Shown here in pieces: positions 1 through 5,397 of a stretch of DNA of 5,397 nt. The notes beneath the pieces were generated by a model, which did not search any database, was not told the DNA's origin, and was given only the letters and a program-made list of their open reading frames with translations. Within the stretch, counting starts at the first letter, position 1. The number at the start of each line of letters is the position of its first letter. This stretch comes from Flavobacteriaceae bacterium (lineage in GTDB: Bacteria > Bacteroidota > Bacteroidia > Flavobacteriales > Flavobacteriaceae), in NCBI GenBank assembly GCA_949507465.1, contig CATEMS010000237.1, forward strand, positions 1 to 5,397, written 5' to 3'. A program made the position numbers and the translations under genes.

Positions 1-960
1 CAGGGATCTCTATCAAACGGTACATCTTACCAACTCGATGGTGATGTAGATAACGGCATTATAGCCCATGAATATGGACACGGAATTTCCAACAGGCTCA
101 CCGGTGGCAGATTTAATACAGGATGTTTGCAAAACCAAGAGCAAATGGGCGAGGGATGGAGTGATTGGTTTGGACTAATGTTGACATTAAAACAAGGGGA
201 TCAACCACAAGACATTCGTGGTATTGGAACCTATGCAACAGGACAAGCTACAGATGGAGGGGGTATCAGAGAAGCGCCTTATTCTACAGATTTTTCTATT
301 AACAATTATACCTATCAAGATACAGATGGAAATGTTTCTGTTCCTCATGGGGTTGGTTTTGTCTGGGCAACGATGTTATGGGAAATGACCTGGGATTTGA
401 TAAATCAATATGGGTTTGATTCAGATCTATACAACGGAACAGGTGGAAACAACATCGCCATGCAACTTGTACTAGATGGTCTGAAGTTACAGCCTTGTAA
501 TCCTGGTTTTGAATCTGGAAGAGATGCCATACTTGAGGCAGATATGCTAGCAAATGGTGGTGCCAACCAATGTTTAATTTGGGAAGCATTTGCCAGAAGA
601 GGACTAGGGTTATCTGCCTCACAAGGAAGTGCCAATAGCCTTAATGATCAAACAGAAGCTTTCGATGTTCCTCAGACTCCAGATTGTCTTTTAGATTCTG
701 CAGATAGATCACTTTTACAAACAGGTATTATTTTATACCCAAATCCTGCCAAGCAGACCGTTCATATACGTGTCAACCAGGTATCTGGTGATGCAAATGT
801 ATCTATACTTGATATAAATGGAAGATTAATTGTCACCAAAGAAATTTCTCTTGATTCTACTGCCACTGTTGATGTTAGTCAATTCATCTCTGGGGTTTAT
901 CTAGTTCAAGTTACATCGAAAGATGGATTTATATCAACAACTAAGTTAATCATCAAATAA
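1..960 (+). CDS. M36 (fungalysin-type) zinc metallopeptidase with C-terminal T9SS sorting domain, 5'-truncated
   Basis: This is the last 319 residues of a secreted protease. The frame is open from base 1, so the signal peptide, propeptide and N-terminal catalytic part lie outside the window. The zinc site is visible: HEYGH at 67-81 supplies two His ligands and the catalytic Glu, and GEGWSD at 148-165 supplies the third ligand, Glu, 24 residues after the second His. This order, with SNRLTGG between, is the M36 signature. Other family features are PHGVGFVWATMLWE near 343-384, GGNNIAM, and LQPCNPGF followed by RDAILEAD. Cys codons at 124, 496, 571 and 685 could form disulfides. From about 727 to the stop there is a type A T9SS domain (YPNP, then SGVYLVQV, ending KLIIK). 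By family knowledge this sends the protein through the outer membrane and is cleaved off; the mature enzyme is cell-surface or extracellular. A TTG at 127 is internal, not the start. The peptidase family is near certain; substrate is unknown. Confidence 0.93.
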   Translation, partial: QGSLSNGTSYQLDGDVDNGIIAHEYGHGISNRLTGGRFNTGCLQNQEQMGEGWSDWFGLMLTLKQGDQPQDIRGIGTYATGQATDGGGIREAPYSTDFSINNYTYQDTDGNVSVPHGVGFVWATMLWEMTWDLINQYGFDSDLYNGTGGNNIAMQLVLDGLKLQPCNPGFESGRDAILEADMLANGGANQCLIWEAFARRGLGLSASQGSANSLNDQTEAFDVPQTPDCLLDSADRSLLQTGIILYPNPAKQTVHIRVNQVSGDANVSILDINGRLIVTKEISLDSTATVDVSQFISGVYLVQVTSKDGFISTTKLIIK

Positions 961-980
961 ACAAACAAATACATACAGAC

Positions 981-1013
981 AAAAAAGAGGCCTTTGTTTT
1001 TGGTCTCTTTTTT
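981..1013. terminator. Bidirectional intrinsic terminator between the protease gene and dxs
   Basis: Two 12-base arms, 981-992 (AAAAAAGAGGCC) and 1002-1013 (GGTCTCTTTTTT), pair with a single G-T wobble around a 9-base loop. A-runs and T-runs flank the core symmetrically, so both strands give a stem running into a U-tract. It lies in the 52-bp gap between two convergent genes and so probably terminates both. Its outer edge touches the dxs stop codon at 1013-1015. Confidence 0.8.
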
Positions 1014-2797
1014 TATGTACAATAAGTAAGTATTGTTTGTTTTATTTTTTCTGGGGATATGCCCTCTGCATCCTGTAACTGGCTTACCCTTGCTTGCTGT
1101 GGAAATTCATCCTTAACACCAAGTAGCTCCACTTTATTAGTGTAGTTGGTCGTTGCCTTATATTCCAAAACAGCGCTACCAAATCCGCCACTTACAACAC
1201 CATCTTCTATGGTGATTAGGGTTGTGTAGTGTTCGAAAATTTCAGAAAGCAGTTTGACATCAAGTGGTTTTACAAAACACATATCATAAATTCCAACTTG
1301 ATTTTTTTGGGTTTGAGATGGAAGTAAGTCCAGTGCATCTTTGGCATTTTCAACCATACTGCCAATGCATAAAAGGGCAATGGTAGTTCCTTTTTTTAAG
1401 GCTTCTGCCTGACCGATTGCTATTTTTTTAAAGGGCTGTTTCCAGTCTAATATTCTGCCGCGACCTCTTGGGTATCTTATGGCAATTGGAAAATCAAGAC
1501 CCAGTTGTGCGGTATATAAAATATTACGAAGCGCAACAGCGTTACTGGGCGCGGCAATGATAATATTTGGGATACACCTTAAAAAGGCAATATCAAAAAT
1601 TCCATGATGGGTTGCGCCATCCTCACCCACCATACCTGCTCTGTCTAGGCAAAATATTACTGGGAGTTTCTGTATACATACATCATGTATTACCTGGTCA
1701 TAGGCTCGTTGTAAGAAAGTTGAATAGATATTGCAAAATACATGTAAGCCCTCGGTGGCAAGTCCTGCAGATAGTGTTACGGCATGCTGCTCTGCAATCC
1801 CAACATCAAAAGCCCGTTCCGGAAAGGCTTCCATCATGTATTTTAGTGAGCTTCCTGTTGCCATGGCTGGTGTGATTCCTATAATACTGTCATTTTCTTT
1901 GGCTAGCTCGACAAGGGTATGCCCAAAAATATCTTGAAATTTTGGAGGCAAACCTGCCGTATTATTTGGCAAGCGATCTCCTGTTGCTGGATTTAATTTT
2001 CCGGGCGCATGATAGGTTATTTGATCTTCCTCGGCTTGTTTTAGTCCCTTTCCTTTTTTTGTTATAACGTGCAGTATCTTGGGTCCTTTTTTTTGTTTTA
2101 GCGTTTCAAAAACAGCAATTAATTCCTCGATATTGTGTCCATCTACAGCACCTGTGTAATCAAAATTTAATGCTTCAAAAATAGTATCTGTATCTGGTCT
2201 ACCCTCAAGGGTTACTTTTGAAAAATATTGTTTTAATGCACCCACACTAGGATCTATACCAATAGCATTATCATTAAGAATGACAAGAAGATTTGCATCT
2301 GTAACTCCCGCGTGGTTTAGGGCCTCAAGGGCCATTCCACTAGCTATGGAGGCATCTCCCACTACAGCGATGTGTTGTCTTGTATTGTTATTTACTAAAC
2401 GGGCTGCAATAGCCATTCCCAAACTAGCAGATATGGCAGTACTACTGTGTCCTGTACCAAAGCAGTCATAAATACTTTCTTCTATTTTTGGAAACCCACT
2501 TATGCCATTTAGGGTTCTGTTGGTGTGAAAGACATCTTTTCTCCCAGTGAGTATTTTGTGACCATAGGCTTGATGTCCTACATCCCAAATCAATTTGTCC
2601 TCTGGTGTATTAAAACAGTAGTGTAATGCAATAGTTAGCTCTACCACGCCTAATGAGGCTCCCAAGTGTCCCTCTTTTACAGCAACGATATCAATTATAA
2701 AATCTCTTAGCTCTTGGGCCAATTGCGGTAATTGATCTTTGGAGAGCGCTCTAAGATCATTGGGATAACTAACGGTTTTTAATAGGTTTTGTGCCAC
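1013..2797 (-). CDS. dxs: 1-deoxy-D-xylulose-5-phosphate synthase (DXS)
   Basis: This thiamine-diphosphate enzyme condenses pyruvate with glyceraldehyde 3-phosphate to give DXP and CO2, the entry step of the MEP isoprenoid pathway, in the cytoplasm. The 594 residues span the family length. The TPP-binding domain comes first: H44 in EGHLGAS, HQAYGHK at 75-81, GTGHS at 114-118, the Mg/TPP motif G147-D148 with N175, and YHAP at 262-265. The transketolase-like central domain has the catalytic Glu in GIAEQHAVT (E336), DRAG at 385-388, D393, H397 and RYPRGRG at 441-447. The C-terminal domain includes IEDGVVSGGFG near 530-540. The TPP motif reads GDA instead of the usual GDG, which I believe is common in Flavobacteriia. 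The start is GTG: an in-frame stop lies 4 codons upstream and no other start precedes the conserved N-terminus. It is divergent from tadA and convergent with the protease. Identity is secure. Confidence 0.97.
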   Translation of the reverse strand: MAQNLLKTVSYPNDLRALSKDQLPQLAQELRDFIIDIVAVKEGHLGASLGVVELTIALHYCFNTPEDKLIWDVGHQAYGHKILTGRKDVFHTNRTLNGISGFPKIEESIYDCFGTGHSSTAISASLGMAIAARLVNNNTRQHIAVVGDASIASGMALEALNHAGVTDANLLVILNDNAIGIDPSVGALKQYFSKVTLEGRPDTDTIFEALNFDYTGAVDGHNIEELIAVFETLKQKKGPKILHVITKKGKGLKQAEEDQITYHAPGKLNPATGDRLPNNTAGLPPKFQDIFGHTLVELAKENDSIIGITPAMATGSSLKYMMEAFPERAFDVGIAEQHAVTLSAGLATEGLHVFCNIYSTFLQRAYDQVIHDVCIQKLPVIFCLDRAGMVGEDGATHHGIFDIAFLRCIPNIIIAAPSNAVALRNILYTAQLGLDFPIAIRYPRGRGRILDWKQPFKKIAIGQAEALKKGTTIALLCIGSMVENAKDALDLLPSQTQKNQVGIYDMCFVKPLDVKLLSEIFEHYTTLITIEDGVVSGGFGSAVLEYKATTNYTNKVELLGVKDEFPQQARVSQLQDAEGISPEKIKQTILTYCT

Positions 2798-2801
2798 ACT
2801 A

Positions 2802-2809
2802 CAAAGATA
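2802..2809 (-). promoter_or_regulatory. Bacteroidota -7 promoter element for dxs
   Basis: Read on the minus strand this is TATCTTTG, an exact match to the Bacteroidota sigma-70 -7 consensus TAnnTTTG. Its last base is only 4 nt before the GTG start of dxs, so transcription would begin at or next to the start codon. I see no TTG at the expected -33 position (around 2825-2835), so the call rests on the -7 element and its placement alone. Confidence 0.5.
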
Positions 2810-2850
2810 CTAGAATTAATACATCGTTCCCGCTTTGTTTTGTAAGTGAA

Positions 2851-2878
2851 TTGAAAATAATGTGCAGCATTATTTTTT
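2851..2878 (+). promoter_or_regulatory. Possible tadA promoter
   Basis: TTG at 2851-2853 is followed after 17 bp by TATTTTTT at 2871-2878, one base off the -7 consensus TAnnTTTG. This would place a transcription start about 40 bp before tadA. The region is very AT-rich, so a chance match is likely, and the element overlaps the inverted repeat at 2854-2876. Confidence 0.25.
2854..2876. repeat. Perfect 9-bp inverted repeat in the dxs-tadA divergent spacer
   Basis: AAAATAATG (2854-2862) and CATTATTTT (2868-2876) are exact reverse complements around the 5-base spacer TGCAG, and a run of seven T follows to 2879. It could be an operator for a dimeric regulator lying between the two divergent genes, or a weak AT-rich hairpin. 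A terminator role is less natural because no gene ends upstream of it on the plus strand. Confidence 0.45.
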
Positions 2879-2924
2879 TAGTTTATTAGTATAATTACTT
2901 TTATTTTTATGACAAACAAAGTGT

Positions 2925-3377
2925 ATGTTGATAGCACCCCACGATGATATTTATTTTATGAAACGCGCCTTACAAGAGGCACAAGCCGCCTATGATAAGT
3001 CTGAAATTCCCATTGGCGCCGTTATTGTTGCAGATAATCAAATCATAGCAAGAGCTCATAATCTAACTCAGACACTAGGCGACGTCACAGCACATGCAGA
3101 GATGCTAGCTATTACAGCGGCTGCTAATTTTTTGGGGGGTAAGTATTTACACAAGTGTACCTTATATGTAACCATAGAACCCTGCCAAATGTGTGCGGGA
3201 GCTTTGTTTTGGAGCCAAATACCTACCATAGTATATGGCGCCCCTGACACCCAAAGAGGGTGTATTGCGATGAAAACAACCCTACATCCCAAAACAAAGA
3301 TCAGTGGAGGTGTGCTTGCCAAAGAAGCTGCTGATTTATTACAGCAGTTTTTTACAGAGAAAAGAAATCTTCAGTAA
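2925..3377 (+). CDS. tadA: tRNA-specific adenosine deaminase (TadA)
   Basis: TadA converts adenosine 34 to inosine in the anticodon of tRNA-Arg(ACG), so that one tRNA can read several arginine codons; it acts as a cytoplasmic zinc-dependent homodimer. The 150-residue length is normal. The deaminase signature is complete: H57-A-E59 (zinc ligand and proton-shuttling Glu) and P86-C87-Q-M-C90 (two zinc cysteines), with HNL at 45-47 and the family-typical YVTIEPC, VYGA and HPKT blocks. The ATG at 2925 is preferred over the in-frame ATG at 2958 because MxxxPxDDxYFMKRAL is the usual flavobacterial N-terminus. No Shine-Dalgarno site is seen; the leader is A-rich, as is normal in this phylum. It is divergent from dxs and convergent with the cold-shock gene. 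Guanine or cytosine deaminases share the fold, but the overall wording is that of TadA. Confidence 0.92.
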   Translation: MLIAPHDDIYFMKRALQEAQAAYDKSEIPIGAVIVADNQIIARAHNLTQTLGDVTAHAEMLAITAAANFLGGKYLHKCTLYVTIEPCQMCAGALFWSQIPTIVYGAPDTQRGCIAMKTTLHPKTKISGGVLAKEAADLLQQFFTEKRNLQ

Positions 3378-3403
3378 AAGAGCACTTCTTTGAGCTATGA
3401 GAT

Positions 3404-3432
3404 AAAAAAAACCCCGCTGCAAAGCGAGGTTT
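3404..3432 (-). terminator. Intrinsic terminator of the cold-shock gene
   Basis: Read on the minus strand, arms 3432-3423 and 3418-3409 form a 10-bp GC-containing stem (AAACCTCGCT / AGCGGGGTTT) with one G-U wobble and a TTGC loop. A run of eight T follows, overlapping the base of the stem. On the plus strand the wobble becomes a C-A mismatch and no T-tract follows, so the structure is oriented for the cold-shock gene and not for tadA. Confidence 0.85.
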
Positions 3433-3450
3433 GGATGACTTAAAAAAAGG

Positions 3451-3642
3451 TTATACTGCTGTAACTTGAGCAGCTACAGTTCCTTTTCTTCCTTCTTCTT
3501 CAACATATGTTACTTTGTCTCCCTCGTTAAGAGAGGGTCCATTAACTCCTGTGATGTGTACAAAAATATCTTGTCCAGTTTCATCATTTGTGATAAAACC
3601 AAACCCTTTAGATTCGTTAAAAAATTTTACAGTTCCTTCCAT
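3451..3642 (-). CDS. Cold-shock domain protein (CspA family)
   Basis: A 63-residue single-domain OB-fold protein that binds single-stranded RNA or DNA. In this family such proteins act as RNA chaperones that keep mRNA unfolded, often at low temperature. The RNP1 motif KGFGFI is at 12-17 and the RNP2 motif DIFVH at 25-29; the opening EGTVKFFNESKGFGFI is diagnostic. Length is at the short end for the family (63-70 residues), as is usual in flavobacteria. The ATG at 3640-3642 is preceded by an A/T-only leader without a Shine-Dalgarno site. The gene has its own promoter-like element and a strong terminator, so it is probably expressed alone, although read-through from the membrane-protein gene upstream is possible. 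Whether it is cold-inducible or constitutive cannot be told from the sequence, so no paralog letter is given. Confidence 0.95.
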   Translation of the reverse strand: MEGTVKFFNESKGFGFITNDETGQDIFVHITGVNGPSLNEGDKVTYVEEEGRKGTVAAQVTAV

Positions 3643-3671
3643 TTTTCAATTATAATACATTAATAATAAAA

Positions 3672-3697
3672 CAAATGTAGGAAAAAATACATACCAA
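3672..3697 (-). promoter_or_regulatory. Promoter of the cold-shock gene
   Basis: On the minus strand, TACATTTG (3679-3672) matches the Bacteroidota -7 consensus TAnnTTTG exactly. A TTG at 3697-3695 lies 15 bp upstream, slightly closer than the usual -33 spacing. A start 5 or so bases downstream of the -7 box would leave an untranslated leader of about 25 nt. Confidence 0.5.
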
Positions 3698-3724
3698 CTA
3701 TAGCCTAAAAACGCTTTTTTGATA

Positions 3725-3970
3725 TTATAACTTATTGTTATTGGTGTATTTACGCATTTTCAGGATGTTTTCTTGGTTGAGCATATACCTTTTAACATCC
3801 TTAGATCTCCAGTGATGATAAACGAATGTAGGCATCCAAACAAAGAATAAAGTAGTAACCCCCAAACCAATGCATAGCTGTGATGTAGCAAGATTTTCTT
3901 GCCCAATATAAAAGCCATAACCAGCAAATACTACTGCAGCAAAAAAAAGAATATATAATAGTAACCGCAT
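3725..3970 (-). CDS. Small two-helix membrane protein of unknown function
   Basis: I do not recognise a named family. The 81 residues contain two hydrophobic stretches, about 3-22 and 31-50, joined by a short polar loop (GQENLATSQ). A hydrophilic basic tail of about 30 residues follows (HHWRSKDVKRYMLNQ, then KMRKYTNNNK). By the positive-inside rule both ends should be cytoplasmic, giving an inner-membrane hairpin. The first helix is unlikely to be a cleaved signal because no clear cleavage site follows and the second helix comes soon after. The ATG lies 6 bp after the aspS stop codon on the same strand, so co-transcription and perhaps translational coupling with aspS are likely; GAGGA in the aspS tail, 10 nt before the ATG, could serve as a weak ribosome site. 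Codon use and composition look like the neighbours. Similar short hypothetical membrane proteins are, to my recollection, found after aspS in other flavobacteria. Confidence 0.8.
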   Translation of the reverse strand: MRLLLYILFFAAVVFAGYGFYIGQENLATSQLCIGLGVTTLFFVWMPTFVYHHWRSKDVKRYMLNQENILKMRKYTNNNKL

Positions 3971-3976
3971 AGCTAT

Positions 3977-5397
3977 TTAATCCTCAATGTTTGTTTTTAG
4001 GTGTAACTCGGTGAGTTGAGAGGTATCTAGAGGGGCAGGGGCATCAATCATAACATCACGACCACTATTGTTTTTAGGAAAGGCAATAAAATCACGAATG
4101 GTTTCCTGTCCTCCAAGAATTGCCACCAATCTATCTAATCCAAAAGCAATACCTCCATGAGGTGGTGCACCATACTCAAAGGCATCCATTAAAAATCCAA
4201 ACTGCTCTCTGCCCTCTTGCTCACTAAAGCCCAAGTGATTTAACATAATTCCCTGGGTTTGCTTGTCATGAATTCGGATGGAACCTCCACCAATTTCGTT
4301 TCCGTTTAGCACCAAGTCATAAGCATTGGCTTTCACCTTTGATGGATCTGATTCTAGAAGTTCAAGTTGTCCAGATTTTGGCGATGTAAATGGATGGTGC
4401 ATGGCATGATAGTTTCCTGTTTCTTCATCTAGTTCTAACAGTGGGAAATCAATAACCCAAAGAGGTGCAAATTCATTTGCCTTTCTAAGACCTAGTCTTT
4501 CTGCCATTTCCATGCGCAGGGCACTTAATTGAGCACGTACCTTACTGGTGTCTCCAGATAATACGCAAATTAAATCTCCAGGTTTAGCACCTGTTAGCTC
4601 TGCCCATTTGGCAAGATCTTCTTGGTCATAAAATTTATCTACGGAAGATTTAAAACTTCCATCATCATTGCAACGGCAATATACCATACCAAGGGCTCCT
4701 ATTTGGGGACGCCTTACCCAGTCTATTAATTTGTCTATTTCTTTTCTAGTAAAACTATTTGCTCCTGGTACGGCAATACCCACTACCAGTTCTGCGGTGT
4801 TAAAGACCTTAAATTCTTTGTGTTTTGCCACTTGGTTTAATTCTCCAAACTCCATTGCAAAACGAATGTCTGGTTTGTCGTTTCCATACAGTCGCATGGC
4901 ATCATCATACTGCATTCTGGGAAATGCCCCAATAGCTACGCCATTGATTTCTTTTAATAAATGGCGAGTGAGTCCTTCAAATGTGTTTAGAATATCTTCT
5001 TGTTCGACAAAAGCCATTTCACAATCAATTTGTGTAAACTCTGGTTGTCTATCTGCACGTAAGTCTTCATCTCTGAAGCATTTTACAATCTGGAAATATT
5101 TATCAAGCCCACCCACCATAAGCAGTTGCTTGAATGTTTGTGGTGACTGGGGTAGGGCATAAAACTGTCCTTGGTTCATCCTACTTGGAACCACAAAATC
5201 ACGTGCACCTTCTGGGGTAGATTTGATTAAATAAGGGGTTTCTACATCAACAAACCCTTGCCCAGACAAGTAGTTACGTACAGCCATAGACACTTTATGT
5301 CTAAAAATAAGATTTTCGCGCACAGGATTTCTTCGCGTAGCTCTTAGGCGAAAAGAGAGAACACGCACCGAAAAAAAAAAGCAAGCAGGTACGGAGA
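3977..5397 (-). CDS. aspS: Aspartyl-tRNA synthetase, N-terminus cut by the window edge
   Basis: This class II synthetase charges tRNA-Asp with aspartate in the cytoplasm. The visible part is the catalytic core plus the bacterial GAD insertion. Counting from the GTG at 5368 as residue 1: motif 1 region at about 30-58 (VETPYLIKSTPEGARDF), QSPQ at 74-77, motif 2 FRDEDLRADRQPEFTQ at 98-113, GAD-type insertion at about 130-292, and motif 3 GIAFGLDRL at 406-414. Bacterial AspRS is about 580-600 residues, so the ~110-residue OB-fold anticodon-binding domain and linker are missing here. The GTG at 5368 is not the real start; the frame stays open to the edge. Upstream of RRNPVREN (codon 12, at 5335) the sequence no longer matches the family: the near-invariant YRYLD block that should precede RRN is absent. 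The gene is followed after 6 bp by the small membrane-protein gene. Identity is secure; the 5' end is not. Confidence 0.95.
   Translation of the reverse strand, partial: SVPACFFFSVRVLSFRLRATRRNPVRENLIFRHKVSMAVRNYLSGQGFVDVETPYLIKSTPEGARDFVVPSRMNQGQFYALPQSPQTFKQLLMVGGLDKYFQIVKCFRDEDLRADRQPEFTQIDCEMAFVEQEDILNTFEGLTRHLLKEINGVAIGAFPRMQYDDAMRLYGNDKPDIRFAMEFGELNQVAKHKEFKVFNTAELVVGIAVPGANSFTRKEIDKLIDWVRRPQIGALGMVYCRCNDDGSFKSSVDKFYDQEDLAKWAELTGAKPGDLICVLSGDTSKVRAQLSALRMEMAERLGLRKANEFAPLWVIDFPLLELDEETGNYHAMHHPFTSPKSGQLELLESDPSKVKANAYDLVLNGNEIGGGSIRIHDKQTQGIMLNHLGFSEQEGREQFGFLMDAFEYGAPPHGGIAFGLDRLVAILGGQETIRDFIAFPKNNSGRDVMIDAPAPLDTSQLTELHLKTNIED
5336..5397. other. Anomalous edge sequence upstream of the AspRS core
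   Basis: The frame here translates, on the minus strand, as a Phe-run followed by SVRVLSFRLRAT leading into RRNPV. AspRS proteins normally have (R)LKYRYLDIRRNP at this place. RLR at 5342-5350 may be the remnant of RL(K/R), with a net loss of about four codons before RRN. The segment contains a ten-A run (5371-5380), and the other two minus-strand frames give no better match. Assembly error or chimera at a contig end is my first explanation; a real rearrangement is the alternative. Confidence 0.5.

Noticed and set aside
2909..2947. A 12-codon ORF (ATG at 2909, TGA at 2945) overlapping the tadA start out of frame, as a possible regulatory upstream ORF
   Set aside because: It is very short, has no ribosome-site signal, and AT-rich leaders give such ORFs by chance; there is no attenuator-like structure with it.
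3466..3663. A 65-codon plus-strand ORF opposite the cold-shock gene
   Set aside because: Its Ser/Phe-rich product is the antisense shadow of a conserved cold-shock coding sequence and shows no domain.
3707..3720. AAAAACGCTTTTTT as a terminator for the 81-residue membrane-protein gene
   Set aside because: Only five A-T pairs around a three-base loop, with no GC stem; too weak to call. Transcription may continue into the cold-shock gene.
4668..5162. A 164-codon plus-strand ORF inside aspS
   Set aside because: The minus strand there encodes AspRS motif 2 and much of the GAD insertion with family-level conservation, so the plus-strand frame is a shadow.
5343..5370. Similarity of the edge sequence (AAAAGAGAGA) to part of a long-read sequencing adapter
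   Set aside because: Only about ten low-complexity bases agree and the rest does not; it is not enough to call adapter contamination, though an edge artefact of some kind remains likely.

Overview
The window looks like chromosomal DNA from a member of the Bacteroidota, most likely a flavobacterium. Four things point there: a secreted peptidase ending in a type IX secretion (T9SS) sorting domain, which is essentially confined to this phylum; DXS, TadA and AspRS proteins whose wording is that of Flavobacteriia; AT-rich spacers without convincing Shine-Dalgarno sites; and two good matches to the Bacteroidota -7 promoter element TAnnTTTG. The genus cannot be fixed from what is visible. Genes are cut at both edges, so this may be a whole short contig or a cut from a larger one.

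Layout from left to right. Positions 1-960 (+) hold the 3' part of an M36 (fungalysin-type) zinc metallopeptidase with a C-terminal T9SS domain. A bidirectional hairpin at 981-1013 separates it from the convergent dxs gene (1013-2797, -), the first enzyme of the MEP isoprenoid pathway. A 127-bp divergent spacer, with a -7 element almost touching the dxs start and a perfect 9-bp inverted repeat, leads to tadA (2925-3377, +), the tRNA A34 deaminase. A hairpin plus T-tract read on the minus strand (3404-3432) ends a small cold-shock protein gene (3451-3642, -), which has its own promoter-like element. Upstream of it on the same strand are an 81-residue two-helix membrane protein of unknown function (3725-3970) and aspS (3977 to the right edge), 6 bp apart and probably co-transcribed. 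aspS lacks its N-terminal anticodon-binding domain because the window ends.

The genes are mostly housekeeping (isoprenoid precursors, tRNA editing, tRNA charging, RNA chaperone) beside one secreted protease. They do not form a single pathway. No mobile element, CRISPR array, tRNA, rRNA, toxin-antitoxin pair or defence system is visible, and I found no convincing new system. No gene-free stretch exceeds about 130 bp. The points most worth a second look are the last ~60 bp, where aspS stops looking like AspRS; the possibly leaderless GTG start of dxs; and the unknown membrane protein coupled to aspS.
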